Shown: positions 1-9,612, counted from the stretch's first letter. The stretch is 64,000 nucleotides of DNA from Paracoccus denitrificans (GCA_003240735.1 QFNE01000003.1:1-64000); one strand, 5' to 3'. The notes: a model not told the origin generated them from the sequence alone. Program-made: numbers and translations.

Positions 1-245
1 AGGCTTGGTAGGCCATTACCCCACCAACTACCTAATCCAACGCGGGCTAATCCTTCTCCGATAAATCTTTCCCCCAAAGGGCGTATACGGTATTACTCCC
101 AGTTTCCCGAGGCTATTCCGTAGAGAAGGGCATATTCCCACGCGTTACTCACCCGTCCGCCGCTAGACCCGAAGGTCCCGCTCGACTTGCATGTGTTAGG
201 CCTGCCGCCAGCGTTCGTTCTGAGCCAGGATCAAACTCTCAAGTT
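1..245 (-). rRNA. rrs: 16S ribosomal RNA, 5' part (gene continues beyond window start)
   Basis: The reverse complement reads as the 5' end of bacterial 16S rRNA: the AGAGTTTGATCCTGGCTCAG primer site near 220-239, then GAACGCTGGCGGCAGGCCTAA, the ACATGCAAGTCGAGCG block and GGCGGACGGGTGAGTAACGC. The AATACCGTATACGCCCTT and GGGGGAAAGATTTATCGG segments are typical of Rhodobacterales. About 240 nt are present; the rest lies left of position 1. The mature 5' end is placed at about 245 by comparison with the family and could be off by a few bases. Confidence 0.97.
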
Positions 246-573
246 GAAAGTTCCGAAGAACTATCCTTGACGAAAGAACCTTGCACATCTGTCACTTGCT
301 ATAAAAAGCAAGTCACCATCTGCTTATCGTTCCACTTACGTGAACCGACAAACAGTGAAGCTGACACCTGGATCATCGCCGAAGCTACCAGGTCGATATG
401 CAAGCTAATTTACGTCGAATACGACCAAACCGCCCACATATCCCTTCAGATATCGCAACAATGTCAAACAGCAGGGAAACAAATTCAACCGTCTGCGCCA
501 AAACCATCTGGCGCCGAACAGCTGACCCGTTTCCAAAATTTTCAACCCCGGCGCTATCGCTACCGCCGAAGCA
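246..573 (-). other. 16S rRNA leader (transcribed spacer)
   Basis: About 330 nt lie between the mature 16S 5' end and the predicted rrn start site. The stretch is more A/T-rich than the genes around it. Short open frames cross it on the plus strand, but they resemble no protein and are antisense to the leader. It would carry the antitermination and RNase III processing signals of the rrn operon; I did not identify a clear boxA. Confidence 0.55.
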
Positions 574-580
574 GGTGACC

Positions 581-609
581 TATCTAAGGAACCAGTCAGT
601 CAGTGTCAA
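581..609 (-). promoter_or_regulatory. rrn operon promoter (-35/-10)
   Basis: On the minus strand a perfect TTGACA (604-609) is followed after exactly 17 nt by TAGATA (581-586). It is oriented toward the 16S gene, placing the transcription start near 573-575. The consensus -35, ideal spacer and A/T-rich surroundings make this the best sigma-70-type promoter in the window. Confidence 0.7.
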
Positions 610-705
610 GAAACAATCTCAACTTTCTTCCCAACCAGCCCCTTAAGGCCGTCCGTTCCGCCGCGCCTTCCAGCCTCGCCGTCTCGGTGAAGCGGTGTTT
701 ACGGA

Positions 706-1386
706 TCACAAACCAACCACGCAAGTGAAAAAATGAAGGTGGTGCAGAAAAAATACGCAACCCGCTGATAATATGGTCAGTGGATAGGCTGAAAGTAGAC
801 GATAGCCCAGAAGTCCAAGAATCAGGATCGCGGTTAACAGCGGCTTTGCCGGCCATATCTTGTAGGCAAGGAGCCAGTGGAAAACGCCAAGCAACACAGC
901 AAGATAGCTAAGCTGATGCAGACGCTTCCAACGCTTTCCACCCAGGGCTCGAATCGCGGCGTTCGAGGACGTGGCCGCCAGAATCGCAAGAATCAGAAGC
1001 GCAGCCATTCCGATCGTCAGATACGGCCGCCGCACGATGTCGCTGACCATCTGCCCCCACCGTCCTCCCATGTCGAAGACGGCCCAGGCCAGAAGGTGCA
1101 TCACTGCATATGCAAAGCACAAAAGCCCCCCTGCCCTGCGAAACCGGACCAGGCTAACCCTCGTGAGTTTCAGCAGGGGCGTCACACACAGCGTCGCGAT
1201 CAACAGATAGATCGTCGTGCGGCCCAGACGATGTTCGATGTCGCGGACAGGGTCGACGCCAAGCCGTCCGGCCAGCGTGTCAAAGACCAGCAGTCCAACG
1301 GGAATCATTCCCATCACCCAGACCGACCAGATCGGCACACGGCGCAGCCAGTCGTTCAGCTGTCGGACCATCTCTTGTCTGGCCAT
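706..1386 (-). CDS. msrQ: Protein-methionine-sulfoxide reductase heme-binding membrane subunit MsrQ
   Basis: A 226-residue polytopic membrane protein of the ferric-reductase-like transmembrane family. MsrQ binds heme and passes electrons from the quinol pool to periplasmic MsrP, which repairs methionine sulfoxide in envelope proteins. About six hydrophobic segments are seen, with histidines in AVMHLLAW and in the LHQLSYL...GVFHWLL region that fit heme ligands. The ATG at 1386 shares its A with the msrP stop codon (TGATG), so the pair is translationally coupled; a TTG one codon earlier is possible but less likely. It directly follows msrP, as in most proteobacteria. Confidence 0.93.
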   Translation of the reverse strand: MARQEMVRQLNDWLRRVPIWSVWVMGMIPVGLLVFDTLAGRLGVDPVRDIEHRLGRTTIYLLIATLCVTPLLKLTRVSLVRFRRAGGLLCFAYAVMHLLAWAVFDMGGRWGQMVSDIVRRPYLTIGMAALLILAILAATSSNAAIRALGGKRWKRLHQLSYLAVLLGVFHWLLAYKIWPAKPLLTAILILGLLGYRLLSAYPLTILSAGCVFFLHHLHFFTCVVGL

Positions 1387-2267
1387 CAATAGTTCTTGGC
1401 CAGATCCATGCCGGCGTACATCTGGGCGACCTGGTCACCATAGCCGTTGAACATCATCGTCTCGGTCCGACCCGCCAGCAATCCAGCACCAATGCGCCGC
1501 TCGCTCGCCTGGCTCCACCTTGGGTGATCCACCTGGGGGTTCACGTTGGCATAGAACCCGTATTCCCGGGGTTGAAGGCTCTGCCACGTCGAAACCGGCT
1601 GCTGATCCGTCAGTGTGATGCGGACGATCGACTTGATCGACTTGAAGCCATATTTCCACGGCACGACCAGCCGGATCGGGGCGCCGTTCTGGTTCGGCAT
1701 CGCCTTTCCATAAAGCCCGGTCGCCAGAATCGTCAGCGGATTCATCGCCTCGTCCAGACGCAGGCCTTCCACATAGGGCCAGTCCAGCGAATTGCTTTGC
1801 TGCCCGATCATCTCGGACGGGCGAAGCAGAGTTTCGAAACGGACGAATTTTGCCGAGGGCTGGACGCCGGCTTTGGACAGAACACCCGCCAGAGGGATGC
1901 CCTGCCACGGAATGACCATCGACCAGGCCTCGACACACCGCAGGCGATAGGTGCGGTCCTCGACTGCGTTCGTGGGCGCGAGGTCCGCCACGGAATAGCG
2001 TCCGGGCTTGTCGACCATGCCATCAATTGCGACAGCCCATGGCTCGGTCGTCAGGCGGCCAGCATATTTCGCCGGGTCCGTCTTGCCCCATCCGAACTCG
2101 TAGAAGTTGTTGTAGTTCGTGATCTCTTCAAAGGTGTTCAGCTTCTCGTCTGAAGCAGCCCTTGCAGATGTCGCGGCCAGACCGATGGTCGCGGCGCCGG
2201 CCCCCAGAAAGCTGCGCCGGTTCAGGTAGGTCCGCTCGGGTGTAATCTCGGATGATCTGATCTTCAT
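1386..2267 (-). CDS. msrP: Protein-methionine-sulfoxide reductase catalytic subunit MsrP (molybdopterin enzyme)
   Basis: A 293-residue periplasmic oxidoreductase of the sulfite-oxidase fold (YedY type). Residues 16-23 (NRRSFLGA) plus the hydrophobic run behind them form a twin-arginine signal, so the folded Mo-cofactor protein is exported by Tat. Cys111 in the RLRCVEAW motif is the expected molybdenum ligand. Full family length with no breaks. It reduces methionine sulfoxide in envelope proteins with electrons from MsrQ. It is first in a two-gene operon; mobA lies 4.5 kb away, although MsrP-type enzymes use the non-nucleotide form of the cofactor. Confidence 0.96.
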   Translation of the reverse strand: MKIRSSEITPERTYLNRRSFLGAGAATIGLAATSARAASDEKLNTFEEITNYNNFYEFGWGKTDPAKYAGRLTTEPWAVAIDGMVDKPGRYSVADLAPTNAVEDRTYRLRCVEAWSMVIPWQGIPLAGVLSKAGVQPSAKFVRFETLLRPSEMIGQQSNSLDWPYVEGLRLDEAMNPLTILATGLYGKAMPNQNGAPIRLVVPWKYGFKSIKSIVRITLTDQQPVSTWQSLQPREYGFYANVNPQVDHPRWSQASERRIGAGLLAGRTETMMFNGYGDQVAQMYAGMDLAKNY

Positions 2268-2366
2268 GGCGCGCCCTCATGGTCGTGTCGCAAGCTTGCA
2301 CCACCGAACGCGCCACACCGACAGATAAATGCGCGTAACCTGCCGTTTCACGGGCTTATGATGAAA

Positions 2367-2397
2367 AATGCCCCCGGCGTTCGTTGCCGGGGGCATT
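2367..2397 (-). terminator. Rho-independent terminator of clpB
   Basis: A perfect 12-bp stem (AATGCCCCCGGC at 2367-2378 with GCCGGGGGCATT at 2386-2397) has a 7-nt loop. On the minus strand it is followed by a T tract (complement of the A run ending at 2364). It begins five bases past the clpB stop. Confidence 0.85.
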
Positions 2398-2402
2398 CCA
2401 TG

Positions 2403-5042
2403 TCAGTGGACGGTGTCGACGCCGTCCGGCTTTCGCGTCCCGGCCTGTCCCAGATGATCACCGGGGCCAGAGATACGGTTGCCGACGATAAGACCATCTG
2501 GACCAGCCGAAACCTTGACCGTTTCGCCATCCAGCAACTCGCCCGAAAGCATCATCTCGGCCAGCGGGTTTTGCAGGCTGCGCTGGATCACCCGCTTCAA
2601 CGGCCGCGCGCCGAACACGGGATCATAGCCTTCGTCGCCCAGCCATTTCTTGGCTGCGTCGTCGACGTCCAGGGTGATCTTACGGTCGTCCAGACGCGCC
2701 TGCAGCAGGAACAGCTGGATATCCACGATCCCGGTCATGTTTTCACGCGACAGGCGATGGAAGATCAAGATCTCGTCCAGACGGTTCAGGAACTCGGGCC
2801 GGAAATGGGCGCGCACGGCGGCCATCACCTCGTCCCGGGCGTGGCTGCTGTCCGATCCCTCGGGCAGCGTCGACAGCGCCTGCGCCCCAAGGTTCGACGT
2901 CAGCACGATCAGCGTGTTCTTGAAATCGACCTTGCGGCCCTGCCCGTCCGTAAGCTGCCCGTCGTCCAGCACCTGCAGAAGGATGTTGAAGACATCGGGA
3001 TGCGCCTTTTCGACCTCGTCAAACAGAATCACCTGATACGGACGCCGCCGCACAGCCTCGGTCAGCACGCCGCCTTCGTCGTATCCAACATAGCCGGGCG
3101 GTGCGCCGATCAGACGCGAAACCGAATGCTTCTCCATGAACTCGGACATGTCGATGCGCGTCATCGCGTTTTCATCGTCGAACATGAACTGCGCCATGGC
3201 CTTGGTCAGCTCGGTCTTGCCGACGCCCGTCGGGCCCAGGAACAGGAAACTGCCCAGCGGTCGTTTGGGATCGTTCAGACCCGCCCGTGCGCGCCGGATC
3301 GAGTTCGACACGGCGGTCACCGCATCGGCCTGACCGATCACGCGCTTGCCCAGCACCTCTTCCATCTTCAGCAGCTTGTCCCTTTCCCCTTCCAGCATCT
3401 TGCTGGTGGGGATCCCGGTCCAACGCTCGACCACCTCGGCGATCTGCTCGGGGCCGACGGCTTCCTCGACCATGGGGCCAGAGGCGTCGTCATCCGCCTC
3501 GTTCAGCTGTTTTTCCAGCTTCGGGATGATGCCGTAGGACAGCTCACCCGCACGGGCGAGGTTGCCTTCGCGTTTCGCCTGCTCCAGCTCGGCCCGTGCC
3601 CGGTCCAACTGCTCGCCCAGATTGCGGCTGCCTTCCAGACGGTCGCGCTCGGCCTGCCAGCGCGCGGTCATCTCCGACGACCGCTCCTGCAGCTCGGCCA
3701 GCTGCTTTTCCAGCTTTTCCAGACGATCACGGCTGGCCGCGTCGTCTTCCTTCTTCAGCGCCTCTGCCTCGATCTGCATCTGCAGGATCTGGCGGTCGAG
3801 GGCGTCTAGCTCTTCGGGCTTGCTGTCGACCTCCATCCGCAGGCGGCTCGCGGCCTCGTCGACAAGGTCGATGGCCTTGTCCGGCAGGAAGCGGTCGGTG
3901 ATGTAGCGGTTCGACAGCGTCGCCGCAGCGACAAGCGCCGCGTCGCCGATGCGCACGCCGTGGTGCAGCTCGTACTTGTCCTTGATGCCGCGCAGGATGC
4001 TGATCGTGTCCTGAACGGTCGGCTCCTCAACCAGAACCGGCTGGAACCGGCGGGCAAGGGCTGCATCCTTTTCGATGTACTTGCGGTACTCGTCCAAGGT
4101 CGTAGCACCGACGCAGTGCAGCTCACCCCGTGCAAGGGCAGGTTTGATCAGGTTGGCCGCGTCCATCGCGCCATCTGTCTTTCCGGCGCCGACAAGGACG
4201 TGCAGCTCGTCGATGAACAGGATGATGTCACCGGCTGCGGCCTCGATCTCCTTCAGGATCGCCTTCAGGCGCTCCTCGAATTCGCCGCGATACTTCGCGC
4301 CGGCGATCAGGGCGCCCATGTCCAGCGCCCACAGCTGCTTGTCCCGCAGGGATTCGGGAACGTCGCCGTTCACGATGCGCAGGGCCAGACCTTCGGCAAT
4401 GGCGGTTTTACCAACGCCGGGTTCGCCGATCAGGACGGGGTTGTTCTTGGTGCGACGCGACAGAACCTGCATCGCGCGGCGAATCTCTTCGTCGCGCCCG
4501 ATGATGGGGTCGATCTTCCCGTCGGCCGCAGCCTCGGTCAGGTTGCGCGCGTATTTCGACAGCGCTTCCATCGTATCCTCGGACGACGCGCTGTCAGCGG
4601 TGCGGCCCTTGCGAATGTCGTTGATGACGCCGTTCAGCGACTGGGCGTTGACGTGGCCCGCGTCCAGCGCGTCCTTGGCGCGGGTGTTGACCATCGCCAG
4701 CGCCATCAAGATGCGTTCGACCGGAACAAAGCTGTCCCCGGCCTTCTTCGCCACCTTCTCGGCTTCGTCCAGCACGCGCACCAGACTGGTGTCGACATAC
4801 ACCTGTCCGTCGCCACCCTTGACCTTGGGCAGTTTAGCGACCGCCTCATCGACGGCGCGGCGGACGGCACTGGCGTCCCCACCGGCACGGGTAATCAGGT
4901 TCGCGGCCAGACCTTGGTCATCGTCCATCAGCGCCTTCAGCAGATGCTCGGGCATCACGCGCTGGTTTTCCTCTCGGATCGCAATCGTCTGTGCGGACTG
5001 AATGAAGCCGCGAGAGCGTTCCGTGAATTTTTCCATATCCAT
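2403..5042 (-). CDS. clpB: ATP-dependent disaggregase ClpB (Hsp100)
   Basis: A 879-residue AAA+ chaperone that extracts and refolds aggregated proteins together with DnaK. Seen in order: the N-terminal Clp repeat domain (about 1-145), NBD1 with Walker A GEPGVGKT at 206-213 and a DELH Walker B, a coiled-coil middle domain rich in Glu/Lys/Arg (about 400-520), NBD2 with GPTGVGKT and DEVEKAH, and the C-terminal oligomerisation domain. The start at 5042 (MDMEKF) is chosen because it matches the family N-terminus and has an AGGAGA site six bases upstream; the frame stays open 29 codons further. A possible heat-shock promoter lies upstream and a strong terminator downstream. Confidence 0.97.
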   Translation of the reverse strand: MDMEKFTERSRGFIQSAQTIAIREENQRVMPEHLLKALMDDDQGLAANLITRAGGDASAVRRAVDEAVAKLPKVKGGDGQVYVDTSLVRVLDEAEKVAKKAGDSFVPVERILMALAMVNTRAKDALDAGHVNAQSLNGVINDIRKGRTADSASSEDTMEALSKYARNLTEAAADGKIDPIIGRDEEIRRAMQVLSRRTKNNPVLIGEPGVGKTAIAEGLALRIVNGDVPESLRDKQLWALDMGALIAGAKYRGEFEERLKAILKEIEAAAGDIILFIDELHVLVGAGKTDGAMDAANLIKPALARGELHCVGATTLDEYRKYIEKDAALARRFQPVLVEEPTVQDTISILRGIKDKYELHHGVRIGDAALVAAATLSNRYITDRFLPDKAIDLVDEAASRLRMEVDSKPEELDALDRQILQMQIEAEALKKEDDAASRDRLEKLEKQLAELQERSSEMTARWQAERDRLEGSRNLGEQLDRARAELEQAKREGNLARAGELSYGIIPKLEKQLNEADDDASGPMVEEAVGPEQIAEVVERWTGIPTSKMLEGERDKLLKMEEVLGKRVIGQADAVTAVSNSIRRARAGLNDPKRPLGSFLFLGPTGVGKTELTKAMAQFMFDDENAMTRIDMSEFMEKHSVSRLIGAPPGYVGYDEGGVLTEAVRRRPYQVILFDEVEKAHPDVFNILLQVLDDGQLTDGQGRKVDFKNTLIVLTSNLGAQALSTLPEGSDSSHARDEVMAAVRAHFRPEFLNRLDEILIFHRLSRENMTGIVDIQLFLLQARLDDRKITLDVDDAAKKWLGDEGYDPVFGARPLKRVIQRSLQNPLAEMMLSGELLDGETVKVSAGPDGLIVGNRISGPGDHLGQAGTRKPDGVDTVH

Positions 5043-5118
5043 CAATTCTCTCCTACATGGCCCCGGCCGTCGTCGCCGCCCAAATAGGCGCGGCCCGTCG
5101 CCGGTCCTGAACCCGAAT

Positions 5119-5150
5119 TGGTATGCCACGAACGACCTTTCAAGGCGCAG
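5119..5150 (-). promoter_or_regulatory. Possible sigma-32-type heat-shock promoter of clpB
   Basis: On the minus strand CTGCGCCTTGAA (5139-5150) matches the extended -35 of sigma-32 promoters well. The -10 expected 13-15 nt further on is weak (CATACCAA around 5118-5125 against CCCCATNT). Its position about 80 nt upstream of clpB and the known heat-shock control of clpB support it; the poor -10 keeps confidence low. Confidence 0.3.
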
Positions 5151-5197
5151 GGTTCCGTGTATAAGCGGGCCGTTTGCGTTGAACCGGGGATGACAAA

Positions 5198-5884
5198 ATG
5201 ACCGACAAGCTGATCCTTGCGCTGGATGTGCCGAACGCGCTCATCGGGCTGGAAATGGCCGAACGGCTGGGCGATGCGGTGTCGTTCTACAAGATCGGTC
5301 TGGGCATGCTGACCGGTGGTGGCCTCGCCTTGGCCAATGAGCTGAAGCAGGATCACGGCAAGCGCATCTTTCTGGACATGAAGCTGTTCGACATCGGCGC
5401 CACGGTCGAGGCGGCGGTCAAAGGTATCGCACGCTTCGATCTCGATTTTCTGACGGTCCACGGCGATCCGTCGGTGGTGGCGGCTGCCAAACAGGGCGCG
5501 GCGGGGACGAACCTCAAGATCCTTGGCGTGACCATCCTCACGTCGTGGGACCGCGCCGATCTGGACGACGCGATGATCCAACCGGGGGACGTTCATAAGA
5601 TCACCCTCGAACGTGCGGCCCGTGCCTTCGATGCGGGCGCCGACGGCATCATCTGTTCCCCACGCGAAGCGGCGGCGATCCGGGCGCTGCCGAACGCGGG
5701 GCTGATCGTGACACCCGGCGTGCGTCCGGCAGGCAGCGACGCGGGTGACCAGAAGCGGATCGAAACGCCCGCTGCGGCGATCAGGGCGGGTGTCGATCAC
5801 GTCGTCGTCGGTCGCCCGATCTGGCAGGCCGCAGACCCCCGCGCCGCTGCGCTGGCCATTCAGGCCGAGCTGTCGGGAAGCTGA
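5198..5884 (+). CDS. pyrF: Orotidine 5'-phosphate decarboxylase
   Basis: A 228-residue TIM-barrel enzyme that converts OMP to UMP, the last step of pyrimidine synthesis. It begins LILALDVP, the usual substrate-binding strand, and carries the catalytic DMKLFDI box (Asp60, Lys62, Asp65). It ends with VTPGVRP and VVGRPI, the phosphate-binding strands. Length and motif order are normal for the bacterial class I short form. It is transcribed divergently from clpB and overlaps the 3' end of the DMT transporter gene by 25 bases, tail to tail. Confidence 0.96.
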   Translation: MTDKLILALDVPNALIGLEMAERLGDAVSFYKIGLGMLTGGGLALANELKQDHGKRIFLDMKLFDIGATVEAAVKGIARFDLDFLTVHGDPSVVAAAKQGAAGTNLKILGVTILTSWDRADLDDAMIQPGDVHKITLERAARAFDAGADGIICSPREAAAIRALPNAGLIVTPGVRPAGSDAGDQKRIETPAAAIRAGVDHVVVGRPIWQAADPRAAALAIQAELSGS

Positions 5885-6753
5885 GCGGGCCTGACCCGCG
5901 ACAGCTGCACCATCAGGATCCCGGCGGCGATGATCGCCGATCCGATGATGTCCGACCAGCCGAACCGCTCATTCAGGAACAGGGCGGCGATTGCGACGCC
6001 GAAGGGCGGCGACAGAAAATGGAATGTCGCGGCCCTGACGGGACCGATGCGGCTGACCAGCCGGAACCAGATCACGGTCGCCAGAATTCCTGCGATCAGA
6101 ACGGAATAAGACATCCCCCAGATCAGCCGGGGCGTCCAATGAACCGCCCGCCCACCTTCAAGGATCAACGCGGGCAGGATCAGCGCGACTGATCCGACAG
6201 CCAATTGCAGCCCGACGATCATCAGGACGTTCTTGCCGCCCCCGGTGCTGCGCACTGCCAGCGTGGCGACGGTCAATGCGACCACGCCGCCCACGCACAG
6301 CATCAGCCCCAACAGGTTCATGCCGTGGGACAGCCGCACCCCCATGATGATCACGACGCCGATGACGCCGACGATCAGCCCGGCGACCGCCATGGACCGC
6401 AGCTTCTGACCCGCGAACAGCCACCCGAAGAACGCCACCAGCAACGGCATCATCGACGCGATGATGGACGCAGCCGACGCCTGCACCCACTGCATACCGG
6501 TCCAGTTCAGACCCAGATACAGCGCGTTCTGACAGATCCCGAAAACGACGACCGTGCGCCATTCCGCCCGCGACAGCTTCATGGTCTGGCCCATCGCGGC
6601 AGCCAGGCCGACGGCGATCACGGCAGATGCGCCGAACCTGATCACCAGTGCGGTCAGCGGTGGGGCGTCTGCTACCACAACGCGCGTTGCGGTGAACGCA
6701 GACGCCCAGATAAAGGCGAACGACAGCCCCATGAGGATGGCCTTCAAGTCCAC
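5860..6753 (-). CDS. DMT-superfamily (EamA) metabolite exporter
   Basis: A 297-residue inner-membrane protein with about ten hydrophobic helices arranged as two EamA repeats (roughly 5-140 and 155-285). The FIWASAFTATRVV start and a second-repeat ...FLSPPFGVAIAALFLNERFG segment are typical of this family of drug and amino-acid-type exporters. The substrate cannot be read from the sequence. Its 3' end overlaps the pyrF 3' end on the other strand; mobA lies upstream in the same orientation with a 41-bp gap. Confidence 0.88.
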   Translation of the reverse strand: MDLKAILMGLSFAFIWASAFTATRVVVADAPPLTALVIRFGASAVIAVGLAAAMGQTMKLSRAEWRTVVVFGICQNALYLGLNWTGMQWVQASAASIIASMMPLLVAFFGWLFAGQKLRSMAVAGLIVGVIGVVIIMGVRLSHGMNLLGLMLCVGGVVALTVATLAVRSTGGGKNVLMIVGLQLAVGSVALILPALILEGGRAVHWTPRLIWGMSYSVLIAGILATVIWFRLVSRIGPVRAATFHFLSPPFGVAIAALFLNERFGWSDIIGSAIIAAGILMVQLSRVRPAQLPDSSA

Positions 6754-6794
6754 AACGCTGCCCCCTGATCCCGCTTTTCGCCGGAGTGAAGGCC

Positions 6795-7394
6795 TTAGTC
6801 CGGCGAAAGTCCATCCATCATCTGGGCCGCGATCCGCAGGTCATCGGGCGTGTTGATGTTGAAAAACGGATCGCCTGTGCTTTCCACATTGCACCACGCG
6901 ACACCGTTTCGTTCGGCCCACGCGCGGGGGCGACGTTCCCCGGCAAGGATATCCTGCCGCAACGCCTCGCGCAGCTGAACGTCCCATGCCGCAAAGACGG
7001 GATGCGCGCGCCCCTGATGGCGCGCCATGACCACCGGTGCGTCGATCCCCGCCAGATCGGCGGCCAGCGTCGGGGGAAAGAATGGCGTGTCTGCGGCGGC
7101 CGTGACGATGCGGGAATGGCCGTGTGCGGCGGCCCATTCCATTCCCGCAAGGATGCCCGCCAGCGGGCCAGGCCAATCGGGGATGGTGTCACGGATCACC
7201 GGCAGGTCGAACGCGCCGAACCGGGTCGGATCACCGTTGGCGTTGATGGCCTGCGCACAGCCCAGCCGCCCGATGACATGCTGGATCAGCGGCACCCCTG
7301 CCAACGGCAGCAGCGCCTTCTCCACGGCCCCGCCGTCCGGCGGCGCCATGCGTCGCGATTGTCCGCCGGCCAGAATGATTCCTGCGATCCGCAT
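6795..7394 (-). CDS. mobA: Molybdenum cofactor guanylyltransferase MobA
   Basis: A 199-residue nucleotidyltransferase that joins GMP to Mo-molybdopterin to make the guanine-dinucleotide cofactor of the DMSO-reductase family. The N-terminal nucleotide loop LAGGQSRRM (8-16) is followed by the conserved EKALLPLAG lysine segment. PLAGILAGMEWA and the AAADTPFFP metal/nucleotide motif follow at normal spacing. It is transcribed away from a DUF2478 gene whose relatives often sit beside molybdenum genes. Confidence 0.92.
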   Translation of the reverse strand: MRIAGIILAGGQSRRMAPPDGGAVEKALLPLAGVPLIQHVIGRLGCAQAINANGDPTRFGAFDLPVIRDTIPDWPGPLAGILAGMEWAAAHGHSRIVTAAADTPFFPPTLAADLAGIDAPVVMARHQGRAHPVFAAWDVQLREALRQDILAGERRPRAWAERNGVAWCNVESTGDPFFNINTPDDLRIAAQMMDGLSPD

Positions 7395-7476
7395 GGCGCG
7401 TATCGTGGCGATTCCGACCGTCAGGACAACCCCGCGAAGGATTGCCGCGCCCTGACCCGCGCCCTAGTCTGTTCCC

Positions 7477-7989
7477 ATGATCGGTGCCATCCAGATCCAG
7501 AAGACCGACGACGCCGCAGCGATTCTGACGGCGGCGCTTGGGGTGCTGTCGGGGGCGGGATTGCGCGTTGGGGGGGCAATCCAGACGTCGCGGCCGCCAA
7601 CAGTGGATGCGTTTGATTGCGACATGCACCTTTCGATCATCGGCGAAGACGCGGCCCCCGTCCGCATTTCCCAATCACTTGGCCCGGGATCGACCGCGTG
7701 CCGGCTGGACACCGGCGCGCTGGCCGCCTGCTGCGCGCGTGTCATGCGGCAGTTGCACGACGGATGCGACGCCCTGATCTTGAACAAGTTTGGCAAGGTC
7801 GAAGCCGCAGGGGGCGGTTTGCGCGACGCCTTTGCGCTTGGCGCCAGCCTTGGGGTTCCCGTGCTGACCACTGTCGCCCCGGATCAGCGCGCCGTATTTC
7901 TGGCGTTTGCAGGCGATCTGGCGACTTTGCTGAAACCGTCCGAGGTGCCCGCTTGGTGTCACGCCGCCTGTTTTGGACGCGTCGCCTGA
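7477..7989 (+). CDS. DUF2478 domain protein, molybdenum-linked
   Basis: A 170-residue protein matching the DUF2478 family as I remember it: an N-terminal IQIQKTDDAAAILTAA segment, a central LNKFGKVEAAGGGLRDAF motif, and a VPVLTTVAPDQRAVFLAFAGD segment near the C-terminus. The LNKFGK(x)E(xx)GGGLR pattern resembles the nucleotide-binding tail of THEP1-like NTPases, but a normal P-loop is not visible at the N-terminus. Family members lie near molybdate transport and cofactor genes; here mobA is divergent 82 bp away. Function unknown. The tusA-like gene starts two bases after the stop. Confidence 0.78.
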   Translation: MIGAIQIQKTDDAAAILTAALGVLSGAGLRVGGAIQTSRPPTVDAFDCDMHLSIIGEDAAPVRISQSLGPGSTACRLDTGALAACCARVMRQLHDGCDALILNKFGKVEAAGGGLRDAFALGASLGVPVLTTVAPDQRAVFLAFAGDLATLLKPSEVPAWCHAACFGRVA

Positions 7990-7990
7990 T

Positions 7991-8263
7991 ATGGGTGTCC
8001 CGCTGACGATCGACGCGCGTCATCTGCTGTGTCCGCTTCCGGTCCTGAAACTGCAAAAGGCGCTGCGCAGCGTTGACCCCGGAACCGTGGTTCAACTGAT
8101 CGCGACCGACCCCGCCGCCGTGATCGATGTCCCGCATTTCTGCGACGCCGGGGGGCATCTGCTGCAACAGACGGCCCCGAACGACGGCCAAGGGCATGTC
8201 TTCACGGTGATCAAGGGCGCCGGCCACGCGCCGAGCCGAACCCATGCTGCCGATATTTCTTAA
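7991..8263 (+). CDS. TusA/SirA-like sulfur-carrier protein
   Basis: A 90-residue member of the TusA family, small sulfur-trafficking proteins that carry a persulfide. The hallmark LLCPLPVLK motif has the active cysteine at residue 14, and the typical ATDPAAVIDVPHFC segment follows. I chose the ATG at 7991 because it fits family length; an ATG six codons upstream would overlap the DUF2478 gene. The neighbouring mobA and DUF2478 genes suggest a role in cofactor or sulfur supply, which is inference. Its 3' end overlaps the AEC carrier gene by 20 bases. Confidence 0.85.
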   Translation: MGVPLTIDARHLLCPLPVLKLQKALRSVDPGTVVQLIATDPAAVIDVPHFCDAGGHLLQQTAPNDGQGHVFTVIKGAGHAPSRTHAADIS

Positions 8264-9167
8264 GACGCTTCCCTTCTTTGGGCTGATCGGACTGGGCTGG
8301 TTGGCCGGTCGCGTCCGGTTCTTCCCGGCCGAGGCGACGGCGTGGCTGACCCGGTTCGTGTTCTACTTCGCGCTGTCGGCCATGCTCTTCCGGCTGGCAG
8401 CCGGACTGGATATCTCGCGCCTGTTCGATCCGGCCTTCGTTGCGGCCTATGTCATCGCATCCGGCGCCCTATGGGTGGCGTGTTTTGCCCTGTCGCGCCG
8501 TCGCGGGCAGCCTGTGCCTGACGCCGCGATGCAGGCGCAGGCCAGCATGACGGGAAACACCGGATTTCTGGGCGTTCCAATGCTGGTGATGATCCTAGGC
8601 GATGCGGCCATCGGGCCGGTGATGATCGTGCTGACTCTGGACATGATCGTTTTTTCGACGCTCATCACGCTGGTGATTTCGGCCACGCGACGGGGCAAGG
8701 GCGGCTTGGGTGGGGTGGCGACGACGCTTGGCGGGATTGTCGCGAACCCGATGATCGTGTCGATGGTGGCGGGACTGCTGTGGTCGGCGTTTCGGCTGCC
8801 GATGCCCGTGCCGTTTCATGACTTTCTGACGCTTCTGGGCAGCGCCGCGACACCCGGCGCGCTGTTCGCCATCGGTGCGTCGCTGGCCGCGCGCAGCATC
8901 GGGCGCGTCGGTCCGGCGATACAGATCAGCGCGGCCAAGCTGATCGTGCATCCGCTGCTCTGTTTCGCCGCCTGCCGCGCATTCGGCGTGGCGCCGGGTC
9001 CGGCGGGGGTGATGATCGCCGCCGCCGCGCTGCCCGTGGCCGGCAACGTCTATATTCTGGCGCATCATTTCGGCGTGGCGCAGCAGCGGGTGTCAGCCTC
9101 GATCCTGATCTCGACGGCGGTCAGCATCGCCACCGTTCCGATCATTATCCACTACGTCGCCAATTGA
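8244..9167 (+). CDS. AEC (auxin efflux carrier) family permease
   Basis: A 307-residue inner-membrane protein with about ten hydrophobic helices. The conserved MTGNTGFLGVPML block near residue 95-107 and the NPMIVSMVAGLL and GSAATPGALFAIGASL segments identify the AEC/bile-acid-sodium-symporter-like family. Relatives move malonate, malate or other organic acids; the substrate here is unknown. It overlaps the tusA-like gene, so the two are probably co-transcribed. It ends six bases before the convergent DUF2794 gene. Confidence 0.88.
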   Translation: MLPIFLKTLPFFGLIGLGWLAGRVRFFPAEATAWLTRFVFYFALSAMLFRLAAGLDISRLFDPAFVAAYVIASGALWVACFALSRRRGQPVPDAAMQAQASMTGNTGFLGVPMLVMILGDAAIGPVMIVLTLDMIVFSTLITLVISATRRGKGGLGGVATTLGGIVANPMIVSMVAGLLWSAFRLPMPVPFHDFLTLLGSAATPGALFAIGASLAARSIGRVGPAIQISAAKLIVHPLLCFAACRAFGVAPGPAGVMIAAAALPVAGNVYILAHHFGVAQQRVSASILISTAVSIATVPIIIHYVAN

Positions 9168-9172
9168 AGCGG

Positions 9173-9511
9173 TCAGACCGCCCGGATCAGCTTGCGTTCA
9201 AGATCGCGCAGGACACTTGGCAGATCGTGGCCGCGCTTCAGCACGCGCCCGTCCATGCCGATCAGCGCATACATCCCCTGCGCGCCGCGCAGTTTGGGAC
9301 GCTTTTCGATGCGATAGACCGGCGTTTCCGCCGCCCTGCGAAAGATCGAGAACACAGCAACATCGCGCAGGAACGACATGCCATAGTCGCGCCATTCGCC
9401 CGCCGCGACCATGCGCCCGTAAAGGGACAGGATGACGGCAAGCTCGGTGCGGTGAAAGGCAACCTGTTCGGGCGCGGTGCGTGAAAAAGGCATCTGCAAA
9501 GGACTGTCCAT
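9173..9511 (-). CDS. DUF2794 family protein
   Basis: A 112-residue soluble protein matching the alphaproteobacterial DUF2794 family: VAFHRTELAVILSLYGRMVAAGEWRDY followed by FSIFRRAAETPVYRIEK and a LRGAQGMYAL region. No catalytic motif is visible and no function is known to me. It is probably monocistronic: the lipoprotein genes upstream are separated by a hairpin terminator. Confidence 0.8.
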   Translation of the reverse strand: MDSPLQMPFSRTAPEQVAFHRTELAVILSLYGRMVAAGEWRDYGMSFLRDVAVFSIFRRAAETPVYRIEKRPKLRGAQGMYALIGMDGRVLKRGHDLPSVLRDLERKLIRAV

Positions 9512-9556
9512 CCCTGAAACCTAGGCTGATGTCGGCGCCATTCAACGACAAACGCA

Positions 9557-9584
9557 AACGGGCGACCCGACTGGACCGCCCGTT
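9557..9584 (-). terminator. Rho-independent terminator of the I78 lipoprotein pair
   Basis: An 8-bp perfect stem AACGGGCG (9557-9564) with CGCCCGTT (9577-9584) has a 12-nt loop. On the minus strand it is followed by TTGCGTTTGTCG. It lies about 30 bp past the stop of the lipoprotein gene at 9613. The T tract is interrupted, so termination strength is uncertain. Confidence 0.55.
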
Positions 9585-9612
9585 GCCTGTTTCTGGTGCA
9601 GATCACGCCGGC

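Noticed and set aside
267..646. Short open frames on the plus strand over the 16S leader
   Set aside because: They lie antisense to the rRNA leader and promoter, resemble no protein and have no ribosome site.
2358..3809. A 483-codon open frame antisense to clpB
   Set aside because: Composition-driven shadow of a GC-rich gene; clpB in the other strand has every expected domain.
5043..5129. 29-codon N-terminal extension of clpB
   Set aside because: Arg/Gly/Pro-rich and unlike ClpB; the ATG at 5042 has a good ribosome site and the family start.
7973..7990. Upstream ATG giving six more residues to the TusA-like protein
   Set aside because: It overlaps the DUF2478 gene and extends the protein beyond family length; the ATG at 7991 fits better.
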